64,000 nucleotides of DNA from Nevskiaceae bacterium (lineage in GTDB: Bacteria; Pseudomonadota; Gammaproteobacteria; Steroidobacterales; Steroidobacteraceae): assembly GCA_024234075.1 (NCBI GenBank), contig JACKOV010000002.1:186001-250000 (forward strand), read 5' to 3'. The translations under genes were made by a program, and so were the position numbers. Shown here in pieces: positions 32,081-41,000 of the stretch; positions within the stretch are counted from its first letter, which is position 1; the number at the start of each line of letters is the position of its first letter. The notes under the pieces are model-generated. The model made no database searches. It was not told where the DNA came from and was given only the letters and a program-made list of their open reading frames with translations.

Positions 32081-33966
32081 TGAGCGAGCCCGACACCTCC
32101 GGACCGGCGCCCGAATCGGCATCATCGGCAGCGCCACGTCCGGAGGCGGCGACGCCGGCGGCAATGGCCGGCAAGGCGGCGATGGCGGGGCTGCACGCGG
32201 GCCGCAAGCTGGTCGAAAACCTGCTGCCGTCGCGGCGTGCACGGATGGTCGGCTGGTACGACCCGAAGGTACTGACGCAGTCGGCCTGGCTCATGACGCT
32301 GGCGAACATCTTCGGCCGGCACTCCGACTCGCGATTGATCGAGGCGCTCGCCAGTCAGCCGCAACACGAGTTCGAGTTCGCGGCGGATCCGCAGACCGGT
32401 GAGTTCTGGTTCGACTATGTCTGCGACGTTGCCGATGGCTGGAATCCGACCTTCGCGGTGGCCAGTGCGGTCGCCGAATCTCGTCTGGAGCTCGCGACGC
32501 CCGGCGGCGAATCCGTCACGACCCATGGCGGGCAGCTGCTGGTGTTCGGCGGCGACGAGGTCTATCCGTATCCCTCGAGAGAGGCGTATGCAATGCGCAC
32601 CGAAGCGCCTTACCGCGCGGCATTCGAAGGAGCGGGGCGCTGGCCGCAGGTGTTCGCCGTGCCGGGTAACCACGACTGGTACGACAGCCTGGTGGCGTTT
32701 TCGCGCACGTTCTGCCGTCCGGAGCGAGGCTTTGCCGGGTGTGCAACCCAGCAGACGCGCAGTTATTTCGGGTTGAAGCTGCCGCAGAACTGGTGGTTGC
32801 TGGCGATCGATCTACAGCTCGGCGCCGACCTCGATGAGCCGCAGGTGCGCTATTTCCGCGACGTGGTGTCGCGGATGCCGGACGATGCGCGGGTGATTCT
32901 CTGCGTGCCGGATCCGCAGTGGGCCTACGAGGTCGAGTATCCGGACCACGCCAGCTACTCGGATCATGCCCTGCGCTTTTTCGAGCGGCGGATCCTGCGG
33001 CGCAAGGTTGCGGTGTTTCTCACCGGCGATCTGCACTTCTACAAGCGTCACGAACGTGCCGACGGCGTACAGAAGATCATTTCCGGTGGTGGTGGCGCGT
33101 TTCTGCATCCGACTCATGCGCCGCCGACGGCGCAGTTGCGGGGCGGCTTCGTCGAGCGAGCCTGTTATCCGAGTGTCCAGACGTCGCGACGACTGACCTG
33201 GTGGAACCTGGCCTTTCCTTTCCTGAATCCGAAGGCCTTGGTGATCCCGGCGGTGCTCTACATGCTGTCCGCCTGGTTCGCTTCTGCAACCTTGAGTGCC
33301 GGTGACATCGGCAGTCTGCGCGATGCCTTTCACGCGGCCCTGGCGGGTGCGATTCGCGACCCGATCAACGGACTGTGGCTGATGCTGTTCGTCTCGGCGG
33401 TCGTGTTCTTCACCGACACACACGTGCGCTGGTACCGGGTGCTCGGCGGCATTGCGCACGCCGTGGCGCATCTCGGCGCCGCGTTTGCAGTGGGATGGCT
33501 GGCCTTGATCGTTACCACCCGTTGGTTCGGGCTGCCTTTCGGCGACATCGCTCAGATGCTGGTGTCTGCCGTGATCACGTTCGTCGGCGGGGGTATCGCG
33601 GGCTCGCTGGTGCTCGGGCTGTACCTGTTCGTGTCGTTGCGGATCTTCGGACGCCACTCGAATGAGGCGTTCTCGTCGCTGAAGATTCAGGACTTCAAAC
33701 AGTGGTTACGCTTGCGGATCGATGCTGCCGGAGACTTGACGATCTTTTCGATCGGCATCGATCGCGTGCCGCGTTACTGGAGCGAGCCGCCGCGCGATGA
33801 GCATGGCCGTGGACGCATTCAGGCGGACGACCGGACAGCGACCCTTCCCCGGCTGATCGAAATGCTGACGCTGCGGTGGCGTGGCGAAGGGCGCTATGCG
33901 GTGGACGGGATCGACGAATGCGGTCGACGGTATGCGCGCGAGCCGCAAGCACCGTCCGATGCTTGA
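32080..33966 (+). CDS. Metallophosphoesterase with C-terminal membrane domain
   Basis: 628 residues; the ATG overlaps the ybbP stop. The N-terminal 50 residues are Ala/Pro-rich. The calcineurin-like part shows FGGDEVYPYPSREAY (about 162-176), GNHDWYDSLVAF (about 205) and GDLHFYKRH (about 320) with ISGGGGAFLHPTH after it. From about residue 385, four or more hydrophobic segments follow, ending in a soluble tail with EMLTLRW. It is probably an inner-membrane protein with a cytoplasmic phosphatase head. Substrate unknown. Coupling to an FtsX-type exporter suggests a membrane-lipid or envelope role, but that is inference. Confidence 0.8.
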   Translation: MSEPDTSGPAPESASSAAPRPEAATPAAMAGKAAMAGLHAGRKLVENLLPSRRARMVGWYDPKVLTQSAWLMTLANIFGRHSDSRLIEALASQPQHEFEFAADPQTGEFWFDYVCDVADGWNPTFAVASAVAESRLELATPGGESVTTHGGQLLVFGGDEVYPYPSREAYAMRTEAPYRAAFEGAGRWPQVFAVPGNHDWYDSLVAFSRTFCRPERGFAGCATQQTRSYFGLKLPQNWWLLAIDLQLGADLDEPQVRYFRDVVSRMPDDARVILCVPDPQWAYEVEYPDHASYSDHALRFFERRILRRKVAVFLTGDLHFYKRHERADGVQKIISGGGGAFLHPTHAPPTAQLRGGFVERACYPSVQTSRRLTWWNLAFPFLNPKALVIPAVLYMLSAWFASATLSAGDIGSLRDAFHAALAGAIRDPINGLWLMLFVSAVVFFTDTHVRWYRVLGGIAHAVAHLGAAFAVGWLALIVTTRWFGLPFGDIAQMLVSAVITFVGGGIAGSLVLGLYLFVSLRIFGRHSNEAFSSLKIQDFKQWLRLRIDAAGDLTIFSIGIDRVPRYWSEPPRDEHGRGRIQADDRTATLPRLIEMLTLRWRGEGRYAVDGIDECGRRYAREPQAPSDA

Positions 33967-33980
33967 CCGGAACGATCCGC

Positions 33981-34739
33981 TCAGCGCGGTGATCGGTGTG
34001 CGACGACCTCGAACGAGGCCCAGGCCGCCGGGCTCGGCTGGCCGCGCCAGTCGAGGCCTTCGATCGAAACGTTGTAAGTGCCGGGGCCGAAAGCGGTGCT
34101 GTTGAGGGCCATGCGCAGATTGCCGTTCGAGTCCTTGAGCACGTTGTGCAGCAGGGCGACCATGCCCTGATTGCTGCGCCCGATCTCCACGCGGAACGCC
34201 TTGGCCTTGGACCAGGAGAGATCGGTCTTGATCTCGACGAGCTCGGCGCCGTTGCTGCCCATGCTGAACATTGGTGCGGCCGGCGGACCGGTGCGACTCG
34301 GCACCACGGTCAGCACGCGACGGCTGCTGACCGGGTCGATGGGTCTTTCGAGGGCCACGCGCTCGAGCTTCTGGATCCGCGATTCCGCGTCCGACAGACG
34401 GCTGGAAAACACCGCGACGCCGATCAGTGCAATCAGCAGCGCGCCACCCAGCGTGGCCACGAACACCGGCTTCTCCCAGAGTCTCCGGGGCTTTTCGGCC
34501 CACAGTTCCGGCTGGCCGCTGACTTCGATCAGGCGCACGGCCCGATGGACCCTTTCCGACAGGCCCGTCTGGTCGATCAACGCCGGATTCTCGCGTATTA
34601 CGCGCTCGAAATCGGCAACGCCACGCGGGGGCAGTTTGCCGAGCAGGTAGCGCTCGACGATCTGATGCTGGTCGATGAATTCGCGATCCATGGGCTCGTG
34701 CCCGACCGGCGCTGCCGCAGCAGTGGCTACGGCATTCAT
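33981..34739 (-). CDS. Membrane protein with anti-sigma-like N-terminus
   Basis: 252 residues from the ATG at 34739 (another ATG at 34691 gives MDREFIDQHQIVERYLLGKL and is equally plausible; neither has a strong ribosome site). The N-terminal part (IVERYLLGKLPPRGVADFERVIRENPALI) looks like the helical sigma-binding region of anti-sigma factors, without a zinc motif. One transmembrane segment (PVFVATLGGALLIALIGVAVF) and a coiled stretch (RLSDAESRIQKLERVAL) follow, then a beta-rich C-terminal domain ending GQPSPAAWASFEVVAHR. No sigma factor gene is adjacent. Convergent with the phosphoesterase gene. Confidence 0.65.
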   Translation of the reverse strand: MNAVATAAAAPVGHEPMDREFIDQHQIVERYLLGKLPPRGVADFERVIRENPALIDQTGLSERVHRAVRLIEVSGQPELWAEKPRRLWEKPVFVATLGGALLIALIGVAVFSSRLSDAESRIQKLERVALERPIDPVSSRRVLTVVPSRTGPPAAPMFSMGSNGAELVEIKTDLSWSKAKAFRVEIGRSNQGMVALLHNVLKDSNGNLRMALNSTAFGPGTYNVSIEGLDWRGQPSPAAWASFEVVAHRSPR

Positions 34740-35131
34740 GGGGTGGGCGCCGGGTGGAGCATAGCGGCGATGGCCAGCGGCGACGAGCCGGCTGATCGGT
34801 GGCGACGATCCGGTGAGACGCGCAGTGAGCCGGGGCGGGTCGCAGCCTGGTCTGCGCTGCGATGAACCGTTGTCGCAGCAGCGGCCGCCACGCTGCGATA
34901 CGAGCGCAGCGTTCGCTGGGTCAGGGTTCGGGTCAAATAGGCGGCACGCCATTCAGGCCGCGCTGGACGATCGCTCATGCCTGGTTCAGCCGCAGTTCAG
35001 GATGACGGCTTATCGTGCATCGCGACGCCTCGGAAGGGTGCGTCATGGCTCACATTTTCATCGGACACCGACCCTTTCGAGAGCCTTCGCGCGTTGAATC
35101 CCCCATCCGCAGTCAGTCAGACAGGTGTGAC
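34740..35131. other. Divergent intergenic region, nothing recognised
   Basis: 392 bp between the anti-sigma-like gene and the DUF4139 gene. No gene, clear promoter, hairpin or repeat stands out. It should hold the two divergent promoters. Confidence 0.5.
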
Positions 35132-36712
35132 ATGTCGAAGTCGAGTCGCAGATCGGTTCCCGGGCTCTCGGTCCCGACGCTCGGAGCCGCAATGATCATG
35201 AGCGCAGCCGCGGTCACCAGCGGTGCGGCCGACGATCCTGCCGGCGAGCGTGGTGCCGTGCGCGACGATACGGCGATCACGATCTACAGCTCGGCCCAGC
35301 CGGGTGCCATCTCACCCGAACTCTACCGGCCGGTGCCCGGTGCCGGCATGCCGAACGGCATGGCTGTGCCCGGCTATGCGATGGTGCGCCATGATCGTCC
35401 GATCCGGCTCGAAGCGGGGCGTTCGACCTTGCGCTTCACCGATGTTGCCGGCCTGATCGATCCCACCACGGTCACTTTCAGCTCCCTGACGGATCCTGCG
35501 ACGCGAGTCCTGGAGCAGAACTTCCAGTTCGATCTGGTGAGCTCGGACAAGCTGCTGCAGAAGTTCATCGATCGTCCGGTGACGGTCGAGCGGACCGTTG
35601 GCAACCAGGCGTCGAGTGCGTCGGGCACCCTGCTGTCGTCGGTCGACGGCCTGGTGCTGCGCGGCGGCGACGGCTCGATCACGGCGCTGCGCGAGTATTC
35701 CGCGGTGAAGTTTCCGGAGCTGCCGGGCGGGCTGATCACCAAGCCGACGCTGGAGTGGCTGTTGTCCGCGCCGCGTGGCGGCGAGCAGAAAGCCCGCGTG
35801 ACCTACCAGACCGGCGGCATCACCTGGTGGGCCGACTACAACCTGGTATTCAACCCCGGCAAGGATGCCAACAGCGGCCTGCTCGATCTCTCCGCCTGGG
35901 TCAGCATCATCAACCAGTCGGGCGTCGGCTATCCCGATGCAAAGCTGAAGCTGATCGCCGGCGACGTGCACCGTGCGCCGGCCGCGCCGGTTGCCATGCC
36001 GCGTGCGATGGCGATGGCTGCCAAGACGATGGAAGAGAGTGCTGCGGGCTTCGAGCAGAAGGCGTTTTTCGAATTCCATCTCTATACGCTCGGTCGTCGC
36101 GCAACCTTGCCGAACAATTCGACCAAGCAGATCGAGCTGTTCGATCAGGCCAGGCAGGTGCCTGCCAGGAAGGTGCTGGTCTACTCCGGTGTCGCCCGTG
36201 GCTATCGCTGGGATGCGCCGATGACGGAGCGCGAGCTCGGCCTGCCGATGAATCGCAAGGTCGACGTCTATCTCGAGTTCCGCAACGACAAGAGCGTCGG
36301 GCTCGGCGTGCCGCTGCCAGCGGGCCGGATCCGCGTCTCGCAACTCGACAACGCGGACGGCAGCCTGGAGTTCATCGGCGAGGACCGGATCGATCACACT
36401 CCCAAGGACGAGCAGGTGCGCGTCAAGCTCGGTTCGGCGTTCGACGTGGTCGGCGAGCGTCGCCAGGTCGATTTCTCGGTCGACACACGTGCTCGCTGGA
36501 TGGAAGAGGAAATCGAGGTAAAGCTCCGTAATCACAAGGATCAGGCGGTCGAGGTCCTCGTCAAAGAAAACCTCTATCGTTGGGCCAATTGGAAAGTTAT
36601 GACAAAAACCCATGACTTTGCCCGGGAAGACACGCGTACGATCCACTTTCCGGTACGTGTCGCGAAGGACGCCGAAGTCGTGGTGCGATACCGGGTGCGC
36701 TATAGCTGGTAG
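35132..36712 (+). CDS. DUF4139 domain-containing secreted protein
   Basis: 526 residues. The ATG at 35132 (AGGTG upstream) opens a signal peptide, MSKSSRRSVPGLSVPTLGAAMIMSAAAVTSGA (twin Arg but no clear Tat motif). The DUF4139 pattern is present: an N-terminal beta domain (FTDVAGLIDPTTVTFSSL), then VTYQTGGITWWADYNLVFN, GLLDLSAWVSIINQSGVGYPDAKLKLIAGDVHR, and near the C-terminus VELRNHKDQAVEVLVKENLYRWANWKV. Probably a periplasmic or outer-membrane-associated protein. Function unknown; no obvious partner. Confidence 0.85.
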   Translation: MSKSSRRSVPGLSVPTLGAAMIMSAAAVTSGAADDPAGERGAVRDDTAITIYSSAQPGAISPELYRPVPGAGMPNGMAVPGYAMVRHDRPIRLEAGRSTLRFTDVAGLIDPTTVTFSSLTDPATRVLEQNFQFDLVSSDKLLQKFIDRPVTVERTVGNQASSASGTLLSSVDGLVLRGGDGSITALREYSAVKFPELPGGLITKPTLEWLLSAPRGGEQKARVTYQTGGITWWADYNLVFNPGKDANSGLLDLSAWVSIINQSGVGYPDAKLKLIAGDVHRAPAAPVAMPRAMAMAAKTMEESAAGFEQKAFFEFHLYTLGRRATLPNNSTKQIELFDQARQVPARKVLVYSGVARGYRWDAPMTERELGLPMNRKVDVYLEFRNDKSVGLGVPLPAGRIRVSQLDNADGSLEFIGEDRIDHTPKDEQVRVKLGSAFDVVGERRQVDFSVDTRARWMEEEIEVKLRNHKDQAVEVLVKENLYRWANWKVMTKTHDFAREDTRTIHFPVRVAKDAEVVVRYRVRYSW

Positions 36713-36750
36713 CGCACCAGCGGCCGACAGGAGTCGTCGCATCGGCAGTT

Positions 36751-38013
36751 GTGAGTGCCCCTCCCGGTCACACCGAGGTCCGCGATCCCGTGCTCCGGTT
36801 TTCTGACACCAATCGGTTGTCACCGCCCCGCTCGGCCTACGAGGCCGAGTTGGAGCGCGGGCTGGTTGCGCTGCGCTTCCCGGCCGCGCTGGAGCGCGAG
36901 TTCCGCAAGCTGCATCTCATGCGCGTCGCCTCGCGCGTACGTGCGTGGCAGGCAGTCCTGCTGGTGGTGGTGGTCGTCTCCAGCATCTATCGACTCGGCA
37001 TGCTCGGCGGCTTCGGCCTGAATTTCGAGACCCTGCTGCGGTGTGGTGTGTTGCTGCCGGCTTGTGTGGCGATGTCCGCAGCCGCATGGAGCCAGAAGTA
37101 CACCACGGTCTATATGCGTACGGCGCTGTTCGGCTCGATGGTGATGTCCGTGGCTGCGTCGGCACTGGTGGCCCAGCTCGTCGGCGAGGGCAGCGGCTCG
37201 GCGATCGCGTTTCTGACCACCATTGCGTTCGCGACGTTCTTCCTCGCGGGCCTGTTGTTCTTCGATGCCTTGCTGGTAGCCGTGCTCGGTGTCGTGGCCT
37301 TCATCGCCGCAGGTTCGTTCTACGGCATGGCGCCGATCGATCTGATCTATTGCAGCGCGCTGCTGGCGCTGGTGGCGGGAATGGGTACCTACATCGCCCA
37401 CGGGGTCGAGCAAAGCAACCGGCGCTTCTTTCTGGAGCGTGGCCGCCTCGGGGATCTCGCCGAGCGAGACGGTTTGACGGGGCTGCGGAACCGGCGTGCG
37501 TTCGACGACCACCTGGTTCGCGTCTGGCAGCAGAGTCTGCGCGACCGTTCAGCGATCGCGGTGCTGATGATCGATCTCGATCACTTCAAGAGCTATAACG
37601 ACAGCTATGGCCATCAGGCCGGCGATGCCTGTCTGCGCCATGTCGCGCAGCTGGTGCAGGGCTTCGCCCGCCGTCCGCTCGATGTCGCGGCCCGCTATGG
37701 CGGTGAAGAGCTGGCGATCGTCCTCTACCAGGTGACTACCGAGCACGCTATGGCAGTCGCCGAGCAGCTGCGTGCCAGCGTCGAAGCGTCGCGGATCGAG
37801 CATCGCGAGGCGCCGGTGCGCGGCCAGGTGACGGTCAGCGTCGGTGTTGCCTGGATGGAAGCTTCGCTGGAACGTTCGCCCGACGAGGCCGTGCAGCTCG
37901 CTGACCAGGCGCTTTATGGCGCGAAGCTCCGGGGTCGAAACCTGGTGCGCGTCGTCGGCAGCGACGAGGCGCCGGTGTTCGTCGGCGGGTTGCGGCGGTT
38001 GCCGGCCGGCTAG
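36751..38013 (+). CDS. Membrane-bound diguanylate cyclase
   Basis: 420 residues, GTG start. Six hydrophobic segments (about 66-230) form a membrane sensor of no named type, followed by a GGDEF domain: DGLTGLRNRRAFDDHL, MIDLDHFKSYNDSYGHQAGD and ARYGGEELAIVL. GGEEL is an active-site variant that keeps both glycines and the acidic residues, so activity is expected. RPLD, five residues before GGEEL, is an intact RxxD inhibitory site. It should make c-di-GMP from two GTP. It could feed the pilus riboswitch, but no direct link is shown. Confidence 0.9.
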   Translation: MSAPPGHTEVRDPVLRFSDTNRLSPPRSAYEAELERGLVALRFPAALEREFRKLHLMRVASRVRAWQAVLLVVVVVSSIYRLGMLGGFGLNFETLLRCGVLLPACVAMSAAAWSQKYTTVYMRTALFGSMVMSVAASALVAQLVGEGSGSAIAFLTTIAFATFFLAGLLFFDALLVAVLGVVAFIAAGSFYGMAPIDLIYCSALLALVAGMGTYIAHGVEQSNRRFFLERGRLGDLAERDGLTGLRNRRAFDDHLVRVWQQSLRDRSAIAVLMIDLDHFKSYNDSYGHQAGDACLRHVAQLVQGFARRPLDVAARYGGEELAIVLYQVTTEHAMAVAEQLRASVEASRIEHREAPVRGQVTVSVGVAWMEASLERSPDEAVQLADQALYGAKLRGRNLVRVVGSDEAPVFVGGLRRLPAG

Positions 38014-38072
38014 AGCCTGCGCGCCATACGCGGACCTGTGCTAGGGTCCGCGCCTCCGACCGGGCGAGAATC

Positions 38073-41000
38073 ATGACCAACGAGCATCCCGGTGTTCCGG
38101 GTGCCGCAGCGGACCCCGTGGCCGTCCCGCCACCGGTTGCGCGTCACAATCCGCTACGTACCCGTGCCGACTGGCAGGCCGCGCGCGACGCGGCGATGCG
38201 CGATCCTGGCGTCTTTCATGGTGCGATCGCCCGCCGCGAGCTGCACTGGTTCGACCCGGCGCTCGGGCCGGGTGGTGCCTGGATCCGTTTCGAGCCCGAC
38301 GCGGGGTGTTGGCAAGGATTCGACGGAGAAACTGGCACACCGGTGGAGGTGCCTTATGCGCCTGATCACGAGCCATGGACGCGGGCCTTCGACGATCGTG
38401 AGGCACCGTTCTATCGCTGGTTCGCAGGGGGCCTGACCAACGCCTGCTTCAACGAGATCGATCGACACGTGCTCGCCGGCCATGGTGCGGAGCCGGCGTT
38501 GCTGTTCGAAGGCGATCGCTGGGATCAATCGCTCGACGCTGGGCGCGGTGGACCGGTGGTGTCGTACGCGGTATCGCGCCGACAGTTGCTGCTGGAAGTC
38601 GCGAAGTGTGCGCTCGCGTTGCGGCGTCTCGGCTTGCAGCCGGGCGATCGCGTCGCGATCAACATGCCGAACATTCCCGAGCAACTGTACTGGACCGAGG
38701 CCTGCAAGCGCCTCGGCGTCGTGTATACGCCGGTGTTCGGCGGTTTCAGCGACAAGACCTTGTCCGACCGGATCCACGATGCCGGTGCCCGGGTCGTCGT
38801 CACCGCCGATGGCGGTTACCGCAACGCCCAGGTGGTGGCGTTCAAGGAGGCCTATACCGATCCGGCGCTCGATGGCTACGTGCCTGCGGAGATCGCGCTT
38901 GCGACGATCGAGCGGGCACTCGATGCGCTCGGCTCACTTGCGCCGGCCGTGCGTGCGGCGATCGTTGCCGGGTCGCAAGCCGCGGTGCGTGGCGAGATCA
39001 CGCTCGAGCGCTCGGACTTGATGCGTGGCATCGGCCGCGCACTCGAATCGATGGTCGATCTCGATGCCGTGCAGGCCAGCCGGATCCGTATCGCGATCGC
39101 GTCGGCACTGGTCGCCACGCCGCCGCGGGTCGAGACGGTCGTCGTGGTACGCCATGCGGGAGCGGCGGACCTGTCGTGGCGTCCCGAGCGTGACCGTTGG
39201 GCGCATGAGCTGACCGACCAGGCGCTGCAGGAGCTCGTGGCTGCGGCGCAGGCGGCCGGACGGCTCACCACCGCGGTTGCGCTCGATGCGCCGGTCGCCG
39301 TGCTCGAACAGGCACTGCTGGCGTTGGACGATCGCGCGCTGGTCGCTGCCGTCTGGGCAGCGGTGCCGCCGCTGCCGGTCGACGCCGAGTTCCCGCTGTT
39401 TTTCATCTACACCTCCGGCTCTACCGGCAAACCGAAGGGCGTGGTGCATGCGCACGGTGGCTATGTTGCCGGCGTGGCGCACAGCATGCGCATCGTTTTC
39501 GATGCCGCACCCGGCGACGTGATCTACGTGGTGGCCGATCCGGGCTGGATCACCGGCCAGAGCTACATGATCTGTGCGGCGCTGGCGACGCGCGTCACCA
39601 CGGTGATCACCGAAGGTGCGCCGGTGTTCCCGAGTGCCGGCCGCTTCGCCAGCATCATCGAGCGCTACGGTGTGCGGATCTTCAAGGCCGGCGTCACCTT
39701 CCTGAAGACCGTGATGAGCGATCCGCAGAGCACCACCGACGTCCGCGCCTGGGCGCGCGACTCGTTGCGCGTCGCGACTTTTTGCGCCGAGCCGGTGTCG
39801 CCGGCCGTGCAGCTGTTTGGCATGGAACTGCTCACGCCCTGGTACGTCAACTCGTACTGGGCCACCGAGCACGGTGGCATCGTCTGGACGCATTTCTACG
39901 GCAACGGAGACTTTCCGCTGCGCGCCGATGCGCACACTTATCCGCTGCCCTGGATCATGGGCGACGTCTGGGTCGCCGACGGCGAGCCCGATCCGCTGAC
40001 GGGCCGCGTCGCGGCGCGACCTGCGTCGAGTGGCGAGAAGGGCGAGATTGTCGTCACCGCGCCCTATCCGTATCTCTGCCGGACGATTTGGGGCGATGCG
40101 GCCGGTTTTCGCGTCGTCGCCGGGACGCGCATCGATCCGGCCTGGAAGGGCGACTTCGGCCGCTATACACGTACTTACTGGTGCCGCTGGCAGCAGCGCC
40201 TCGCCTATACCCAGGGCGACTTTGCGATACGGCATGCCGACGGCAGCTTTTCGCTGCATGGGCGTTCCGACGACGTGATCAATGTTTCAGGTCATCGTCT
40301 CGGCACCGAGGAGATCGAGGGCGCGATCCTGCGCGACCGGCAGGTGCATCCCGACTCGCCGGTGGGCAACGTCATCGTCGTAGGAGCGCCGCATGCGCAG
40401 AAAGGTCTGACGCCGCTCGCTTTCGTGAAGCCTGCGCCGGGCCGCCGGCTCGGTGCCGACGATCGGCGCCGCCTGATCGAGACGGTGCGGCAGGAAAAAG
40501 GCGCAGTGGCGGTGCCTGAGGATTTCATCGAGGTGACGCAGTTCCCGGAAACGCGCAGCGGCAAGTACATGCGCCGCATGGTGCGTGCGCTGGTCGAGGG
40601 CGGCGAGGTTGGTGACACCTCGACGCTACGCAATCCCGAGGCGATTTTGGAGCTGCGCCGCGCGATCGACGCCTGGCTCGCGCGCCAGCGCATCGCCGAT
40701 ACGCAGCGGCTGTTCGAGGACTACCGCTACTTCCGGATCGAGTATCACGCGTTGCCGGGATCTGCGGGAGCATCCGGCGCACGGCTGGCGCTGGTAACGG
40801 TCAACAACCCGCCGGTCAACGCGCTCAACGAGCGCGCACTCGATGAGCTGAACATCGTCGTCGATCACGTCGCGCGGCGCGAAGACGTGCGGGTGGTGAT
40901 TTTCACCGGCCAGGGCACCGGCTCGTTCGTCGCCGGGGCCGACGTGAACCAGCTGCTCGAAGACGTGCACACGCTCGAGCAGGCTCTGCCGCTGCCGAAC

